A DNA stretch of 64,000 nt from Odontomyia ornata (GCA_963969285.1 OZ017738.1:274216996-274280995), one strand, 5' to 3'. Shown: positions 35,864 through 48,155, numbered from the stretch's first letter. Made by a program: numbers and translations. The notes: generated by a model not told the origin, from the letters alone.

Positions 35864-36654
35864 ATGCCAGGAAATTTACATCTCAAAATTAATCAATTGA
35901 GCATATCAGAGCTCAAAGAGGAGTTGGAACAACGAAATCTGGCTACACGAGGTACAAAGGCCATACTGATTGCACGCTTGCGTGTGGCGATCGAGTCGGA
36001 AGGCGGGAATCTGGATTAGGGTGAGTTCTCAGATGCGGAAAAAGGCGCAGAAGGTGGAGAAGTAGAAACACCCAAATCAAAGGAGCCAGAAAATGCGCTA
36101 ATGCAAATGTTAATGCTGATGTCATCGAGTCTGACTGCGAAACTAGATGAACAATCGATGAAGCTTAATGAACAATCAACGAAGCTAAATGAACAATCAG
36201 CGCGGCTAAATGAACAGACATCCAGTTTAGCTGCGAAGCTAAATGAACAATCAGCAAAGCTAGACCAACAAGCGATCGAAATCAAGGTAGATTTTCAAAA
36301 ACAGTCCACCGAAATAAAAGCGGAGCTTGGCAGCCTGAACAAACAAATTAAAGGCGTCGAGGAAAAGGTTTACCAGGTCGAGGAAAAGGTCAGCCAGGTC
36401 GAAGAGAGAATGAACCATGAGATGGAAAAAGTGAAAAAAGAATTGGAAGCAGCGAAGCCAGTAGTAACTACTTCACCAGCCCCGCTTATAACCGCAGCGC
36501 AAAGCACATCCAGAAATGTGCAAGCACCAATATTCGATGGGCAAACGGTCTGGAGTATTTACAAGACCCAGTTTAAAGCTGCCGCAAGGGCAAATCACTG
36601 GAATGAGCAGGAACGAGCAACTGCATTAATTCTTGCTCTAAGAGGCCCAGCTGC
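35864..36654 (+). pseudogene. gag: Gypsy-C Gag, N-terminal part: SAP motif and coiled-coil repeats
   Basis: ATG 35864. Residues ~8-45 form a SAP motif: the pattern LSISELKEEL, then R-x-LATRGTKAILIARL with the conserved Gly-Thr-Lys turn. SAP motifs bind AT-rich or scaffold-attached DNA, so this Gag may contact chromatin. A TAG at 36017-36019 breaks the frame. The same frame then encodes a long coiled coil built of 7-residue repeats (AKLNEQS-like, 36130-36260) and EEKV repeats. The capsid N-terminus follows (IFDGQTVWSIYKTQF, ~36530). The LINE insertion at 36655 ends it. The remainder resumes at 41609. Confidence 0.75.
36130..36260 (+). repeat. 21-bp tandem repeats in gag (KLNEQS heptads)
   Basis: About six imperfect copies of a 21-bp unit encoding A/T-K-L-N/D-E-Q-S, in phase with the reading frame. 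They extend a coiled coil. Confidence 0.7.
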
Positions 36655-36691
36655 GAACGGAGATCGCGGCTCCGAGGGGGGACCCAATAAA

Positions 36692-38341
36692 ATGGAGCAA
36701 ACAAATGAAACCACAAGCAAACAGGACGCTAGCACGGAGAACCCTTTCAGGCAAAAACCGCTGTTGGCAAGAACAACGATTAAACAAGTCACCGATTGCG
36801 GGGGGAGGCAGCAAACCCCAGAAACACTGTCAAAGTCAACATCACAGGTTAAATCATCGGAGACAGACCACAGACGGACTAACGAACGAAAGAAGGCAGA
36901 GTGCGTTGTGCAACCTGGCATCATTGCGGCCTTTGGGCGCAGTAGAAGGACTATGCGCACCCCGGAGCGTCCAGTGCAAGACGTACACAATCCGGATCAA
37001 GATGCGACACCAACGGAGGCCAGTGTAAGACTGGGGGAGGGAGAAATTTTGCCGTTGGCCGACGCCACTTCAAACGTGACCCAAGCGATAGAAGCAAAAG
37101 GGCTAGGAAACGGGGGCCTCTCCCAAGAGGTGGCGCCAAATAACATAATCGCCCTTAACCGCGCCGAAGAGGAGCGGCTTACTCAGAAAGCGGGGAATAT
37201 CGTCAAACAACTGAGGGCTGACTGCGAAGTGCAGAAAAACATAGGCAAGAGTGTCAAGAATGGCATTCTTGAACTGGAGGAGCTTTTTGGCCGCATAACG
37301 CACTACAGGCGGAGGTGGCTTGCAACCGAAAAGCATCAAAAAGACACGCTCTCCCTCGAGGCATCAGTGGGTCCTAGCAGCAGCAAAAGAATGGCCGGTA
37401 GCCCAATTGAAGGCGACTGTGAGAAAAGGAGGAAGGACGAGACCATAAACGAAGTTGTCACTCCAGGCGAGGAGTTTTATGTGGTGCGAAACAAGGCAGC
37501 GAAAAAAGCGGCCAAAAAGCTACTCCTAGAAAAAACAGACAAAGAGCTCAACTACGAAAAGAACAAAGAACCCCCCGATATACCGCAGAAAACAAAAAGC
37601 AAACCGCGGCGCAAACCCTTGCGAGAGGCACTGCTTATTAAACCCACTAAGGGCCGAACCTACGCAGATGTCCTCCGTGAAATTAAAGGAGCGGTCAAGC
37701 CAGACGACACCAAAACTGCCATCAAAGCAGTTCGACCAACCCGCACCGGTGGCCTGCTGGTGGGATTCGGGCCAGAGGCCACAAACAAAGATGCATTCCG
37801 TGACGTGGTTCAAAAGGTTCTTGGAGATGCGGCAACGGTTGCCTCGCTCGAACCAATGGCCACCCTGGAAATCAGGGACCTCGACTGCGTCACGGACAAA
37901 GCTGAAGTAGAGGATGCCATTAGGAGGGAGTTCCCCAGCTTAAGTGAAGTCAAGGCAAGATCGACACGTGAAAACACAAGGGGGCAACGCATGGCTATTG
38001 TCAAACTAGCTGATAAAGACGCCCAGCAAATCCTGGCGAGGGACAAAATTAAGATAGGTTGGGTGATCTGCAGGATACGGAGAAGAGCGATCCCTATCCG
38101 CTGCTTCAGATGCCTCGAATACGGACACACCGCGTATGGCTGTAGGGGACCCGACAAGAGATCTCTGTGCTACAAATGTGGTGAAACGGGGCACAAAAGG
38201 AAGGAGTGAACGAACGAGGCAAAATGCATTCTTTGCAAGGATGCTAAGCTAGCACCCAGCGACCTCAAACATGAGCTGGGGACAGGGAGATGCCGGGTTT
38301 TCAAGGAGGCCCTAACTAAAGCCAAATCGATACTCAAATGA
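36692..38341 (+). pseudogene. R1-clade LINE ORF1 (Gag-like, CCHC knuckles)
   Basis: ATG 36692. It has a long Lys/Glu-rich N-terminal half (coiled coil near residues 155-210), then the conserved R1-type central domain (TYADVLREIK, TRTGGLLVGF). The knuckles CFRCLEYGHTAYGC, CYKCGETGH... and a third (CILC...C) follow. A TGA at 38207-38209 sits at the last Cys of the second knuckle. It is the only break, and reading continues to TGA 38339-38341. That stop overlaps the ORF2 start in the sequence ATGA, the classic stop-restart arrangement. Confidence 0.82.
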
Positions 38342-41300
38342 TCCGTATCCTGCAGGTCAATTTGCACCGAAGCACAAACGCCCAGGACCTACTTGAGCAC
38401 TTTGCGAGGGATAAGAAAGCTGACCTCCTGTTGCTGAGCGAGCAACATCATAACAAGGACTCGCAAGCGTGGTACCCTGACAAAACTGGTACCTCGGCCA
38501 TCTGGGTTCGAGATAGCGCCCGCCTTCAGGTGCAGGACCATGGACGCGGGGATGGTTTTGTGTGGGTGCGGTGTTCAGGGATAACATATTTCAGTGTTTA
38601 TCTGACGCCTAACGAGGCAATGCGATCCTTTCGAACCAAACTCGATGCCCTGGAGGACGCTTTCTCGAACACAGAGAGCCACATGCTGGTCGGGGGAGAC
38701 TTCAACGCTAGAGCCATCGAATGGGGTATGCCACAATCCGACCCAAGGGGAAAGCAAATCTTGGACATGGCGGCCAGAACAGCGCTTTTTGTCCTAAATA
38801 CTGGTAACACCCCTACTTTCCGCCGCTGGGGTTGCGTAGGAACCATACCCGATGTGACACTCGCTTCGGAGTCCCTGGTACCTAGAGTACACAAATGGCG
38901 AGTACTAGAGGACTACTCGGATAGTGATCACCAGTATATAGCTGTTGAGATTCACGACGGTGCCACTCTGCGTGCATATGCCCAAACTTCAATCCTCGGA
39001 TGGAGGACTGGGAGGATGGACGTCGAGAAGTTCACTGACGCGCTTACGGCAGGCGCACCGTTGCTGGGAGCTCCGCCAGGGAGTGGAGGGCCTACAGCAA
39101 AGGACTTGGTGAACTCAACTATGAGTACCATCATAGCTGCTTGCGAGTCTTCCCTGCCCCGTCGGAGACCCCGACATGGTAAACCTCCAGTATACTGGTG
39201 GTCAAACGAGATCGCCGAACAAAGAAGCGAGTGTCACAAACTTCGGCGAGAGGCCCAGCGGGCGCGAACACGGGAGGAGGCAGACACTAGGCTAGCAGCA
39301 CACAGGTCCGGCAGGAAATATCTTCGCAGGCTTATTAACAAGAGCAAGGCCCGATGCTGGCAAGACCTCGTGGACGATGTAAATAGGGATCCATGGGGCC
39401 TTGGCTACAAGCTGGTCATGGGGAAACTTGGTGCCCTACGGAAGCCTTGTATACATGACGCGGAAAAGATGGACGCGATAGTTTGGGGACTCTTCCCCGC
39501 CCATCCCGTCCGTGTTGACGCTGTCCATGGTGAAACAGCAGTCGAGTGCCCACTCTTCACACAGCTGGAACTGGAGGAGGCAGTCCTCTCCCTGAAAGCG
39601 AGGAAGGCTCCAGGTCCAGATGGTGTTCCAGCTGAGGTTTTGCAGCTCGTCTATCACCATTGTCCTGACTTGCTGCTCTGCACATTCAACGCTTGCCTAC
39701 GGGACGGGGTTTTCCCGGTACGATGGAAGGTGGCGAGGCTCGTGCTGGTCAACAAGGGGAAGGGAAATCCCGAATCGCCGTCTGCATACCGCCCGTTATG
39801 CATGCTAGACACGGCTGGGAAAGTGCTAGAGAAACTCATCAAGGGAAGACTCACTGACGCGATTCGTGCTGCTGGGGACCTATCTCCTCGGCAGTACGGC
39901 TTTAGAGCAGGACGTTCTACCATTGATGCGATTGCAGAGGTGGTGAACGCGGTCTAAAAGGCAGAGGCATATAGTCGCACCAAGCGACGGATCATCCTGT
40001 TGGTGACACTCGACGTCAGGAATGCCTTCAACTTCGCTAGATGGGTGGATATTCGGGATACGCTAGAAAACTCTTTTCAAGTTCCAAAATATCTAATGCG
40101 GCTTTTGAGGAACTACCTTAAGGACCGAAGCCTGCTCTACGACACGATACAGAGCCAACAAAGGATGGAAATTACATCGGGTGTTGCCCTGGGATCTATC
40201 CTTGGTTCGGACCTGTGGAACGTGTCTTACAACGCCTACTGAGACTTGAGATGCCAGATGAGTCGCGCTTGGTCGGCTATGCGGACGATGTTGCGGCTCT
40301 GGTCGCCGGACGCACCGTTGAACAAGCGCAACTTAGGCTAGGTATGCTAATGCCCCGAGTGAGGGACTGGATGACTGCTAGCGGGCTCAGTTTAGCCCTG
40401 GAGAAAACCGAAGTGGTCATCTTGACAAAAAAGAGAATCCCTAGAGTAAGGATGATCAGTATTGGAGATACACAAATCGAATCGAAGCCAGCGGTGAAGT
40501 CCCTGGGGCTACTGATCAACTCGAAGATGAGTTTCTCTGAGTAAATCAGGCCAACGGCTGAGAAGGCTGCTTCAGGAATATCGGCCCTGAGTCGACTTAT
40601 GGCCAACGTAGGGGGGCCCACCCGATCAAGAAGACGCCTCTTGATGAGTGCTGTAGGGTCAGTGCTACTGTACGGAGCAGAGGTATGGGGCGACGCTCTC
40701 AGCAAGGAGGTATACCGAAAACGTTTGGCACAGGTACAGAGAAGGGGAGCACTGAGAATTGCATCTTCGTATCCAACAGTCTCCGACTCGGGGGTGAGAG
40801 TGATTGCAGGCGTGATACCTGTCGCCCTCCTTGCTAGAGAGCGCCGCGCTATTTACCTGCGCCGAAACGAGGATGCGAGGGAGATCGTTGTCCGCGAGGA
40901 GAGACAACGCTCGCTCAACGATTGGCAGCTGTCTTGGAGGAATTGCACGAAGGGAAGGTGGACTGTGCGCCTCATCCCGGATGTGAGACCGTGGCTGAAT
41001 CGAAGGCATGGTGAGACTGACTTCTATCTGACCCAGCTTTTGAGCGGGCACGGGTGTTTTCAGTCTTACCTGCACAAGATCGGCAAGCCACGGTCTCCCG
41101 ATTGTCGGTTTTGCCCAGGAGAGGAGGACAATGCCTGTCACACATTTTTTGCGTGTACCAAATGGGCCAGGCTGCGAAGGGAACCATACAGGGAGACGGG
41201 AGAGCTCAGCCCGGATAATATAGTTGCGGTGATGCTCGAATCGGTTGACAAATGGAACCAGCTGGCACGTTATGCTCGGGCAGTCCTAAAATATAAAAGG

Positions 41301-41379
41301 GACTCACAGCAGCCGGAGGCGCTGGGGCTGGGGGATCGCTCTCCTGGCAATTCCTCTTCCCTCCTCCCCTCCCGCTAGG
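38338..41379 (+). pseudogene. R1-clade LINE ORF2 (endonuclease, RT, C-terminal Cys-His)
   Basis: ATG 38338. AP-endonuclease covers residues 1-~215 (LQVNLHRS, GGDFNARAIEWG, DVTLAS, SDHQYI). RT covers ~39600-40330: RKAPGPDGVPAE, YRPLCMLDTAGK, YGFRAGRST, YADD at 40278-40289. A C-terminal C-x2-C...H...C motif (CRFCPGEED-x-x-CHTFFAC) lies near 41105. Breaks: TAA 39955-39957, a one-base loss near 40230 just before YADD, and TAA 40542-40544. The two TAA codons stand where Gln codons would fit, suggesting C-to-T decay. Otherwise full length, about 1010 codons. Confidence 0.87.
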
Positions 41380-41594
41380 AAAGGGACTCCCCAGCTTGAA
41401 GGCGCCCCACGGCGTAACAAAACGAGACCTGGCCCGAAGTAATGTGTCAAACGGTTCCAGGCTAGGTTCTCAGATTGACAGGGAAGGTGTTTAGTGGGTA
41501 GTCCAAAGGTATCCTCCATGGGAGTCCCACACTGCCAGACTCGGCGGGGATAAATGCCTTCACCTCCATGCCACAAAAAAAAAAACAAAAAAAA
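41380..41594 (+). other. R1-clade LINE 3' UTR and A-rich tail
   Basis: About 195 bp of untranslated sequence followed by A-rich sequence interrupted by one C. It ends exactly at the target duplication. Confidence 0.75.
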
Positions 41595-41608
41595 AAGAGG
41601 CCCAGCTG

Positions 41609-43789
41609 CCGAGCTTTTGCAGACGATCCCCGATGAATTGCACTCAAACCCGTATGCTTTAACGAATGCGCTCGACATGCGTTATGGAGACGATCATCTA
41701 AAGCAGATTTATCGGGCACAGCTAAGGCATCGGATGCAGAAGTCTGGTGAAACCTTGCAGCAGCTAGCACAAGACATTGAGCGACTGGCACTTTTTGCTT
41801 ACCCAGCGTACGACCCAGAACATCGAGATGACGTAGCAGCAGAAGCATTCATCAGCGCCTTAAAGGACAAGGAATCGCAACAAGCCGTGCGGTTAACTCA
41901 AAAGCAAACAGTCAAGGATGCATTGGCTTATAGTTTAAATTTTGAGGCAGCCAAAAATGTGACCCGTACCACTGCCCGGGTTCGCGAGGTACTGGCAGAT
42001 AATTGCAGGTGTGAGTGCGCGGGAATTGAGTGAGAGCTGCAGGCGAATGGTGCGCCTAGATGCTGGAATTGCGGGGAAAAAGGGCACCTGCAAAGAGACT
42101 GCAAGAAGGGAAGAAGACCGAGCTATTGTCCAGGGTGGTGGAGATCCAGACCGTGTCAGGAGTCTAGAATGGAGGCCCATCAAACTGCAAGGGCCAACTT
42201 CGTGGGGCGAACGTTGGCTAGGAGTATCGACATCCCCAGCACCGTGCCAAGGCAACATCGTGGAGAAGCAGACAGATGCCTTCCTGGTCAAGTTGATGAA
42301 GAACAATGCACCCTAACAAACGACACTGGTGCAACCCGATCGACGATCCGACCAGACCTAGTGAGGCCCCAACTGCTTCACAAGGGCAGAGTTCGTGGAA
42401 TTGCTGACGCCCTATCTCGTCATCCATGTCCAGCTAACTGCAAACATTGCCAACGGATTGGAGAAAAGGAGCCGCCCGTTGATCTGCGAGTGATAACGGC
42501 CGAATTCGATGAAGGTTGGTCATCGGAGGAGATTCGAAATGCCCAGTTAGCCGATGAAGACATCGGACCATTGCTCGTATGGAAGGAGACAACTGGGCGA
42601 CCTGAGTGGAGAGACGTTTCAATGCATGGCGCAACCCTGAAAAGCTATTGGGCACAATGGAACTCCCTTCAGGTGGAGGGTGGCGTACTCAAGCGGAAAT
42701 GGGAAACGACGGAAGGCAGCTCCTATAGGATGCAAACTGTACTACCCAAAAGCCGAATCCACGATGTGGTTAAAGAAATGCATAAAGGATCCTCGGGAGG
42801 CCACCTTGGTGTTAACAAGACCTTAGCGAAATTGCGGGAACGGTTCTACTGGCTCCACGCTCGAGAAGACGTCAAGGACTGGTGTCGCAGATGCACAATT
42901 TGCGCTTCCGTTAAAGGTCCAAAACAACGACTGAGAGGACAAATGCAAACCTATAGCGTAGGGGTACCGTTTGAAAGGATTGCTGTTGACATCGCTGGAC
43001 CCTTTCCTGAATCAGAATGGGGAAATCGATACACGCTTGTTGTAGCCGATTATTTCAGCAAGCGGCCCGAGGTCTACCCCATTCCCAACCAGGAAGCAAC
43101 TACTGTAGCTGAACAGCTAGTGTTAAATCGGGTCAGTAGGTACAGTGTGCCTTGCGAACTACATTCGGATCAAGGCCGAAACTTTAAGTCACTAGTTTTT
43201 GGCGAAATGTGCGAGCTGCTCGGAATACGGAACACGAGGACAACACCACTGCATCCCCAATCCGATGGAATGGTCGAACGTTTCAACGGCACGCTCAATA
43301 AACACCTTGCCAAGATGGTTGACGAGAACCAAAGGGACTGGTACCGACGTATCCCACTATTTTTGATGGCGTACAGAGCTGCCGAACATGCATCGACGGG
43401 CCAAGCCCCAGCCAAAGTCATTTTTGGAAAGACTATTCGTCTGCCAGCTGATATAAAGTTTGGAACACCCCCCGAGAAACCCCAAACGATCTCGGAGTGC
43501 GAAAGTGATCTAAGACAACGGTTGAACCAGATACATCGGACAGTGTGAAAACACCTCGAATCGGCTACTGACCGCATGAAGACCAGGTATGATCTAAAGG
43601 CTAATTCTACTGGCTTCCAGCAAGATGACTTGGTGTGGCTATTGCAACATAACTGGGAGGGACCATACCGAGTCACAAAGCGAATCAACGACGTCGTATA
43701 TCGCATACAGGAACACCGTAAACCGAGAGCCAAAATGAAAATCGTGCATCTAGATCGTCTTGCTCCATATTACATCCAGGTGGGGGCAG
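41609..43789 (+). pseudogene. pol: Gypsy-C Gag C-terminus and deleted Pol (integrase retained)
   Basis: Gag resumes with ALDMRYGDDHL and QRL-type capsid blocks. After TGA 42031-42033 a knuckle CWNCGEKGHLQRDC follows in the same frame. The protease DTGA motif (~42322) is followed after ~25 residues directly by ADALSRHPC, which normally ends RNase H; RT and most of RNase H are absent. Integrase is well preserved: the HKGSSGGHLG...C-x2-C zinc region, and the catalytic acids in VDIAGP (~42985), SDQGRNF (~43168) and VERFNG (~43275). TGA at 43546-43548 interrupts it. The last Pol codons read through the LTR boundary without a stop. Confidence 0.85.
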
Positions 43790-43849
43790 TGTTACATGTA
43801 CAAATAATTCTGCAAGCTACTGTCGCAATTGTTTTCACAAGAATGAAGT
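43790..43849 (+). repeat. Gypsy-C 3' LTR, first ~60 bp only
   Basis: TGTTACATGTACAAATAATT is shared with 35217 onward. It is preceded by the purine-rich GGTGGGGGCAG (polypurine tract). Homology ends near 43849, where Gypsy-B RNase H sequence starts. Confidence 0.8.
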
Positions 43850-45891
43850 GCTCGTGCTCCGGGAGACTCGGAATGATCGAGCTCACCCGCTCGTCCTTCG
43901 AGCAGGTTTTCGACAACGCATCGAGAACAATGTTGAGGGCACCTTTCCGGAGTTCAGTTTGAAAATTGAACCCTTGCAATTTCAGGCTCTAGCGAGCCAA
44001 TCGACCAGAAGGGTCCGACTGTTGCATCAGCCATTTTAGACTGTCATGGTCGGTTATGATGGTGAAGGGCAACCCGTCGATATATGCCCTGAATCTCTTT
44101 AGGCTCTACCCTGCAGCTAAACATTCCAATTCAGTAATGCTATAGTTACGTTGAGCAGCGTTGAGCTTCATCAACATATATGCAATTGGATGCTCTCCAC
44201 CTTCATCGTCCTTCTGGAACAAAACACTTCCAATACTCACTGTACTTGCGTCACACTGGATATTAAAGTGATTCATAAAATCGCAGTTGGCCAGCGCTGG
44301 AGCAGAAATCGACAAGTGCTTCACTTAATTGAAGGCACTATCGGAGGATGCAGACCACTTTAAGGCGGGTTTATCCTTTAGCAAATCCCTTAGAGTGGCA
44401 GTTACCAAGGTGAAGTTTGGAATAAAACGCCTGTACCATCCTGCCATGCCCATAAACCGTTTCACGTCTTTGGCCGTTCGGGGTTCAGAATAGGAAACTA
44501 CGCCTGAAACCTTCTCCGTTTTGGTGAGCAGAATACCATCACTCCCTACAAAGCCAAGATATTTGATCTCCTTCTTGACAAACTTGTTCTTTTTAACGTT
44601 GATGGTCAAGTTGGCATCCCTGAGCAGTTTTGGAATGGTACTCAGGAGCTCTAAGTGCTCATCAAATGTTGAAATTGCAACAAGCAGGTCATCTAGGTAA
44701 ACAAATACTTTGTCCTGCAGCTCATGCGGTATTAATTTATGCATCAACTGACATATCGCTTGGGGAGCATTACATAAACTGAACGGCATGACCTTGAAAT
44801 GGCACAAGAGCCTGCCAGGGGCAGTAAAGGCCATTTTCCCCTTACTTGCCTCATCCAATGGTATTGGCCAAAAGGCATCCTTCAGGTTCAAAATGATAAT
44901 GAACCTGGTGTTTTGTAACCGTGCCAACAGACCTTTAATTAGCGGCAACGGATACGCATCTCTAACGGTCACATCGTTGAGCCATCTAGCGTCAAGATAT
45001 AAAAGTACCGTGCCAGGTTTTCTGACGAGGTTCACCGGAGAACTCCATGAACTCTGACTTTCCTCTATTACCCCGTAGGAGAACATACGATCGAGTTCGT
45101 CAGACAATAGTTTCTGTATAACGGGCGAGACAGCATAATGCCACTGCATGATGACTCGAGCAGGACCAGTGTCAATGTGATGAGAAACGAGACTGGTCCT
45201 ACCCAAGCCTTACACATTATATGACAGAAACTCGTCGTTTCTGATCTTTTGGAGACAGCAGATGGAATTCAAGACTTGGAGGCTCTGCGGCTGCTTCGAT
45301 AGCGTTGATCTGGATTGGTGATATTTTGAAGAGATCCCAGAAGTCAATTTTAAGATACACTGTGTGCGTCAGGGAAGGAACAACCAGGAAACTCATCAAT
45401 TTGGTGTTGTTGTTAAATCGCACCAATGTGGTGACGTATCCCAGAACTGGGTTCTTGTGCCCTGATGCAGTCTGAACATGAGCATGCATGGCATGCATAT
45501 GCAAACCCAAGTCCGACAGTAGGTCCAAGGCTCCTGCTCCAAGGATACTGACACTGGCTCCGCTATCAAGCAAGCCCGTCAATTCGTGACCCTTGACGAA
45601 AATCTCTGCGTAGGGCCTATTGTCGCCAGGATTCGTAACAATTGACTCCGAGCAGGCATGCCTTAAGAGACGCCTGGGTAAGAAATATCTCCAGGATCTC
45701 CGAAAGCGATCCCAAAAAGGTAGTGCTCTAAAACTAGTGGGTGATTTGCGATCATCGCCCGCCATTCCATCACTTTTGGAGGGATAAAAGAAACTAGCAA
45801 TCACAGCGCTAGAAAATTGTGGATAGACGGACATATGAGGCGAGGTGAAAAAACTTGTGGGTGGGCACTGGTTTGGTATCTGGCTATTCAT
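43850..45891 (-). pseudogene. pol: Gypsy-B Pol: protease, RT, RNase H (integrase lost)
   Basis: Element sense runs right to left. Protease carries LLDSGASVSILG (~45560). A frame change near 45210 leads to RT, with LDARWLND, MPFSLCNAPQA and an intact VYLDDLL box (~44690). A TAA at 44327-44325 precedes RNase H (IQCDASTVSIGSVL, ELECLAA). A further frame change gives the LQGFNFQTELRKG end (~43975). The sequence then stops against the truncated Gypsy-C LTR, so integrase is missing. Confidence 0.82.
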
Positions 45892-46598
45892 CGGGTGATG
45901 ATGTTATTGGAAAGAAGAAGGGACCTCACTTGGAGGTTGACTCTGGAAGCGTGCATGATATCCTACAGCAGATCTCGCTTGAGGATCACACCAGGCATTC
46001 TCCAACATATCAACAGTGTCAATGTTGGGAATATACCTACTGTGATGGTCAACCACAGGGATACCACACAGCTTCAACTCTAGTGTAGTGATGAACTTAC
46101 TCTGTTATCAATGCGGATTCCAAGCCTGCCAAATGATTATTCATTTGTTTGGCCATGTTTCGCAACAGGATGCATGTCAAAATTGGATAATCGATTTTTA
46201 AGACACAAAGCTATCTCCATTATGGAGCCATGAAACTCACGGAAAGATTCGCCTGGCCTCTGGAAACGTGCATTAATTGCTCGCCGTACATCTACGTCAG
46301 CCCAATGAGGTCCATAACGCTCCTTGAACGCAGCTTCCGAATCGGGCCACGTAAAATTGGGGTTGAGCTGCCGGAATAACCAGTACCATTCCTCTGCTGG
46401 TCGTTTCAGAAGAATATGTAGGCCAGATGCCAGTTCATCCAAGTGAATATTGTGGTTTCCTCCCAAGATAGTGGCTCGAAAAAGGAACTGCTCAACATCT
46501 AGACCAGCAGAAGAACCATCAAAATCCATTCACGGGAAGGAATAAAATTCTTCGTCAGAGCTAAAGTATGTGGAGCAAGAGGTGTCATGTGGTGCCAT
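45892..46598 (-). pseudogene. gag: Gypsy-B Gag
   Basis: ATG at 46598 in element sense; a TGA at 46532-46530 breaks it after 22 codons and the frame continues. Residues ~25-130 match the capsid-like region of Gypsy-A Gag: FLFRATIL, EEWYWLFRQL, AFKERYG. A frameshift near 46190 leads to an ILLRNM block, then a poorly conserved linker. No convincing zinc knuckle was found before protease, so it is degraded or absent. Confidence 0.7.
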
Positions 46599-48155
46599 GA
46601 TATAAAATAAATATAAAAAAAAGGAATAATCAAACATACAAATCAATAATTAATTAAAAATTTACCACGCACACACCGACGAAATCAATAAGTATCGGAC
46701 GGACAGCACAGACAATTTGAATGAAATAAATAATTAAAAAAATCACAGATAGACAAACAAACGTTTCACTGAAAATAAATTAGAAATTGAACAGCAGACA
46801 GACAAACCGACATGTAAATAAATATATAAAATGTTAACGCCTAACTTAAGCTAAAATAAAATTTAATTCGAATTCCCTAATCTATATCTATGTCAATAAA
46901 ACTATCCTACGAAAAATTCTATTTAACTCTACTAAACCAAAATCCCAAATTCAATAGCCTAAACTAAACTCAATCAACAAAACACAAACTTACTACAATT
47001 TTAATCAAAACTAAAATCAATCGTATATGAACTATCCAAAATACCCAATAGCTTATCAAAACCCAAATAAAATATAACTAATCTAAATGAAAACTGTAAT
47101 TAAAACCCAATAACACATAATTAAACTAAACCTAAGTTCGTAACTTTAAATAGAAAACATTACCAGAATTAAAAATAACCAAGTAATTAATCTGAAATTC
47201 AATGAAAAACAAAGAAGTGAAGAGAAAATGTAAATTAATAAAGTTGAAAGATGTCATACAATTCATTTCTCAAAATGATCTCCCTAGGAGGAAAAGGAAA
47301 AGAAAGGATAATTAAATGAGATAAAAGTTAATGTTTGCACACAACAAGAGCAGGCAAACCACAACAGTGCGTGGTATAACTATGGAACTTGAAGGCGGAC
47401 TCCGCTCAAATTGTCACCACAAAGGGCTGACTACGAGACCATTACGAAACACTACGAATTTCATGATGGCTGAGACAAGAGCCGCGCAAGTCCCAAAGCT
47501 AAAACCAGATAGATGTTGGAAGGGCCGAAAGCATTGGCTGATTCAAAGTGTTAGATCAAAGTCCAACTATCCCGTGCAGGGAGGTATAACCAACGTCGTG
47601 AAATTCGGTTGATCCCAACCAACATCTACATTGCCACAGTTTATCCACTGTCATAGCCGGTGGAGACTATCAAACACAAATTCAGCACGATGGGCGCCAC
47701 TGCAACTGCGGCGAACCCCGTGATCAAATATCTATAAATTAATATTAAAATTCAAAATTAAACTCAAAACCCTCAATAAAACCATGATGGAAACTATAAA
47801 CAACCAAAATCATCATGTAGAAATTATATCCAATCTCATCAAAATTTCTAACAAAACAAAAAAAAATCCCTGGAATGCTCAGATCACTATTCAAGTCAGG
47901 CATTCCAAGTACTCAAGCCCACTAAATCTAAAAACTTAAAAAGATTTAATCTACATGTATATACTTAACTTGTATAACTTATCTTTATGATTTACAATCC
48001 AAATCCATAATCATACAAAATAATTTAATCATAAAGTTCATTGCCTTAATTTGCATTCTATCAAATAAGTAAAGTAATTTGAACGGAAATCCTTAATAAG
48101 CATTTTCTACCAAATACATTGTACTCATTGTCATCTTCTTTAATTGTTGTGATAA

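Larger units (their letters stand above)
36655..41594 (+). mobile_element. R1-clade LINE inserted in Gypsy-C gag
   Basis: 4.94 kb, flanked by AGAGGCCCAGCTGC at 36641-36654 and 41595-41608, a perfect 14-bp target duplication. It has two ORFs overlapping by ATGA, a short 3' UTR and an A-rich tail (41575-41594). R1-clade features are the ILQVNLHRS endonuclease start and the zinc-knuckle ORF1. The insertion is not in 28S rDNA, so this is a non-rDNA-specific member or a stray insertion. Only ~37 bp precede the first ATG, so slight 5' truncation is likely. Confidence 0.9.
35217..43849 (+). mobile_element. Gypsy-C: Ty3/gypsy element with SAP-domain Gag, interrupted by an R1-clade LINE
   Basis: 5' LTR 35217-35718; gag from 35864, split by a LINE at 36655-41594; gag-pol continues to 43789; a 3' LTR start of only ~60 bp at 43790-43849. 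Gag and Pol share a frame after the LINE, so no frameshift is needed. Pol has lost the segment from mid-protease to the end of RNase H. The 3' LTR is truncated where Gypsy-B RNase H sequence begins, indicating a deletion after insertion. Confidence 0.85.

Noticed and set aside
44788..45057. Plus-strand ORFs opposite Gypsy-B RT
   Set aside because: They are antisense shadows of the conserved minus-strand RT frame.
45817..46140. Plus-strand frames in the Gypsy-B gag region with CYQCG and CWEYTYC-like motifs, suggesting an inverted zinc-knuckle segment
   Set aside because: The minus strand continues Gag-like sequence (ILLRNM block and linker) through the same interval, so the plus-strand motifs are most simply shadow translation.
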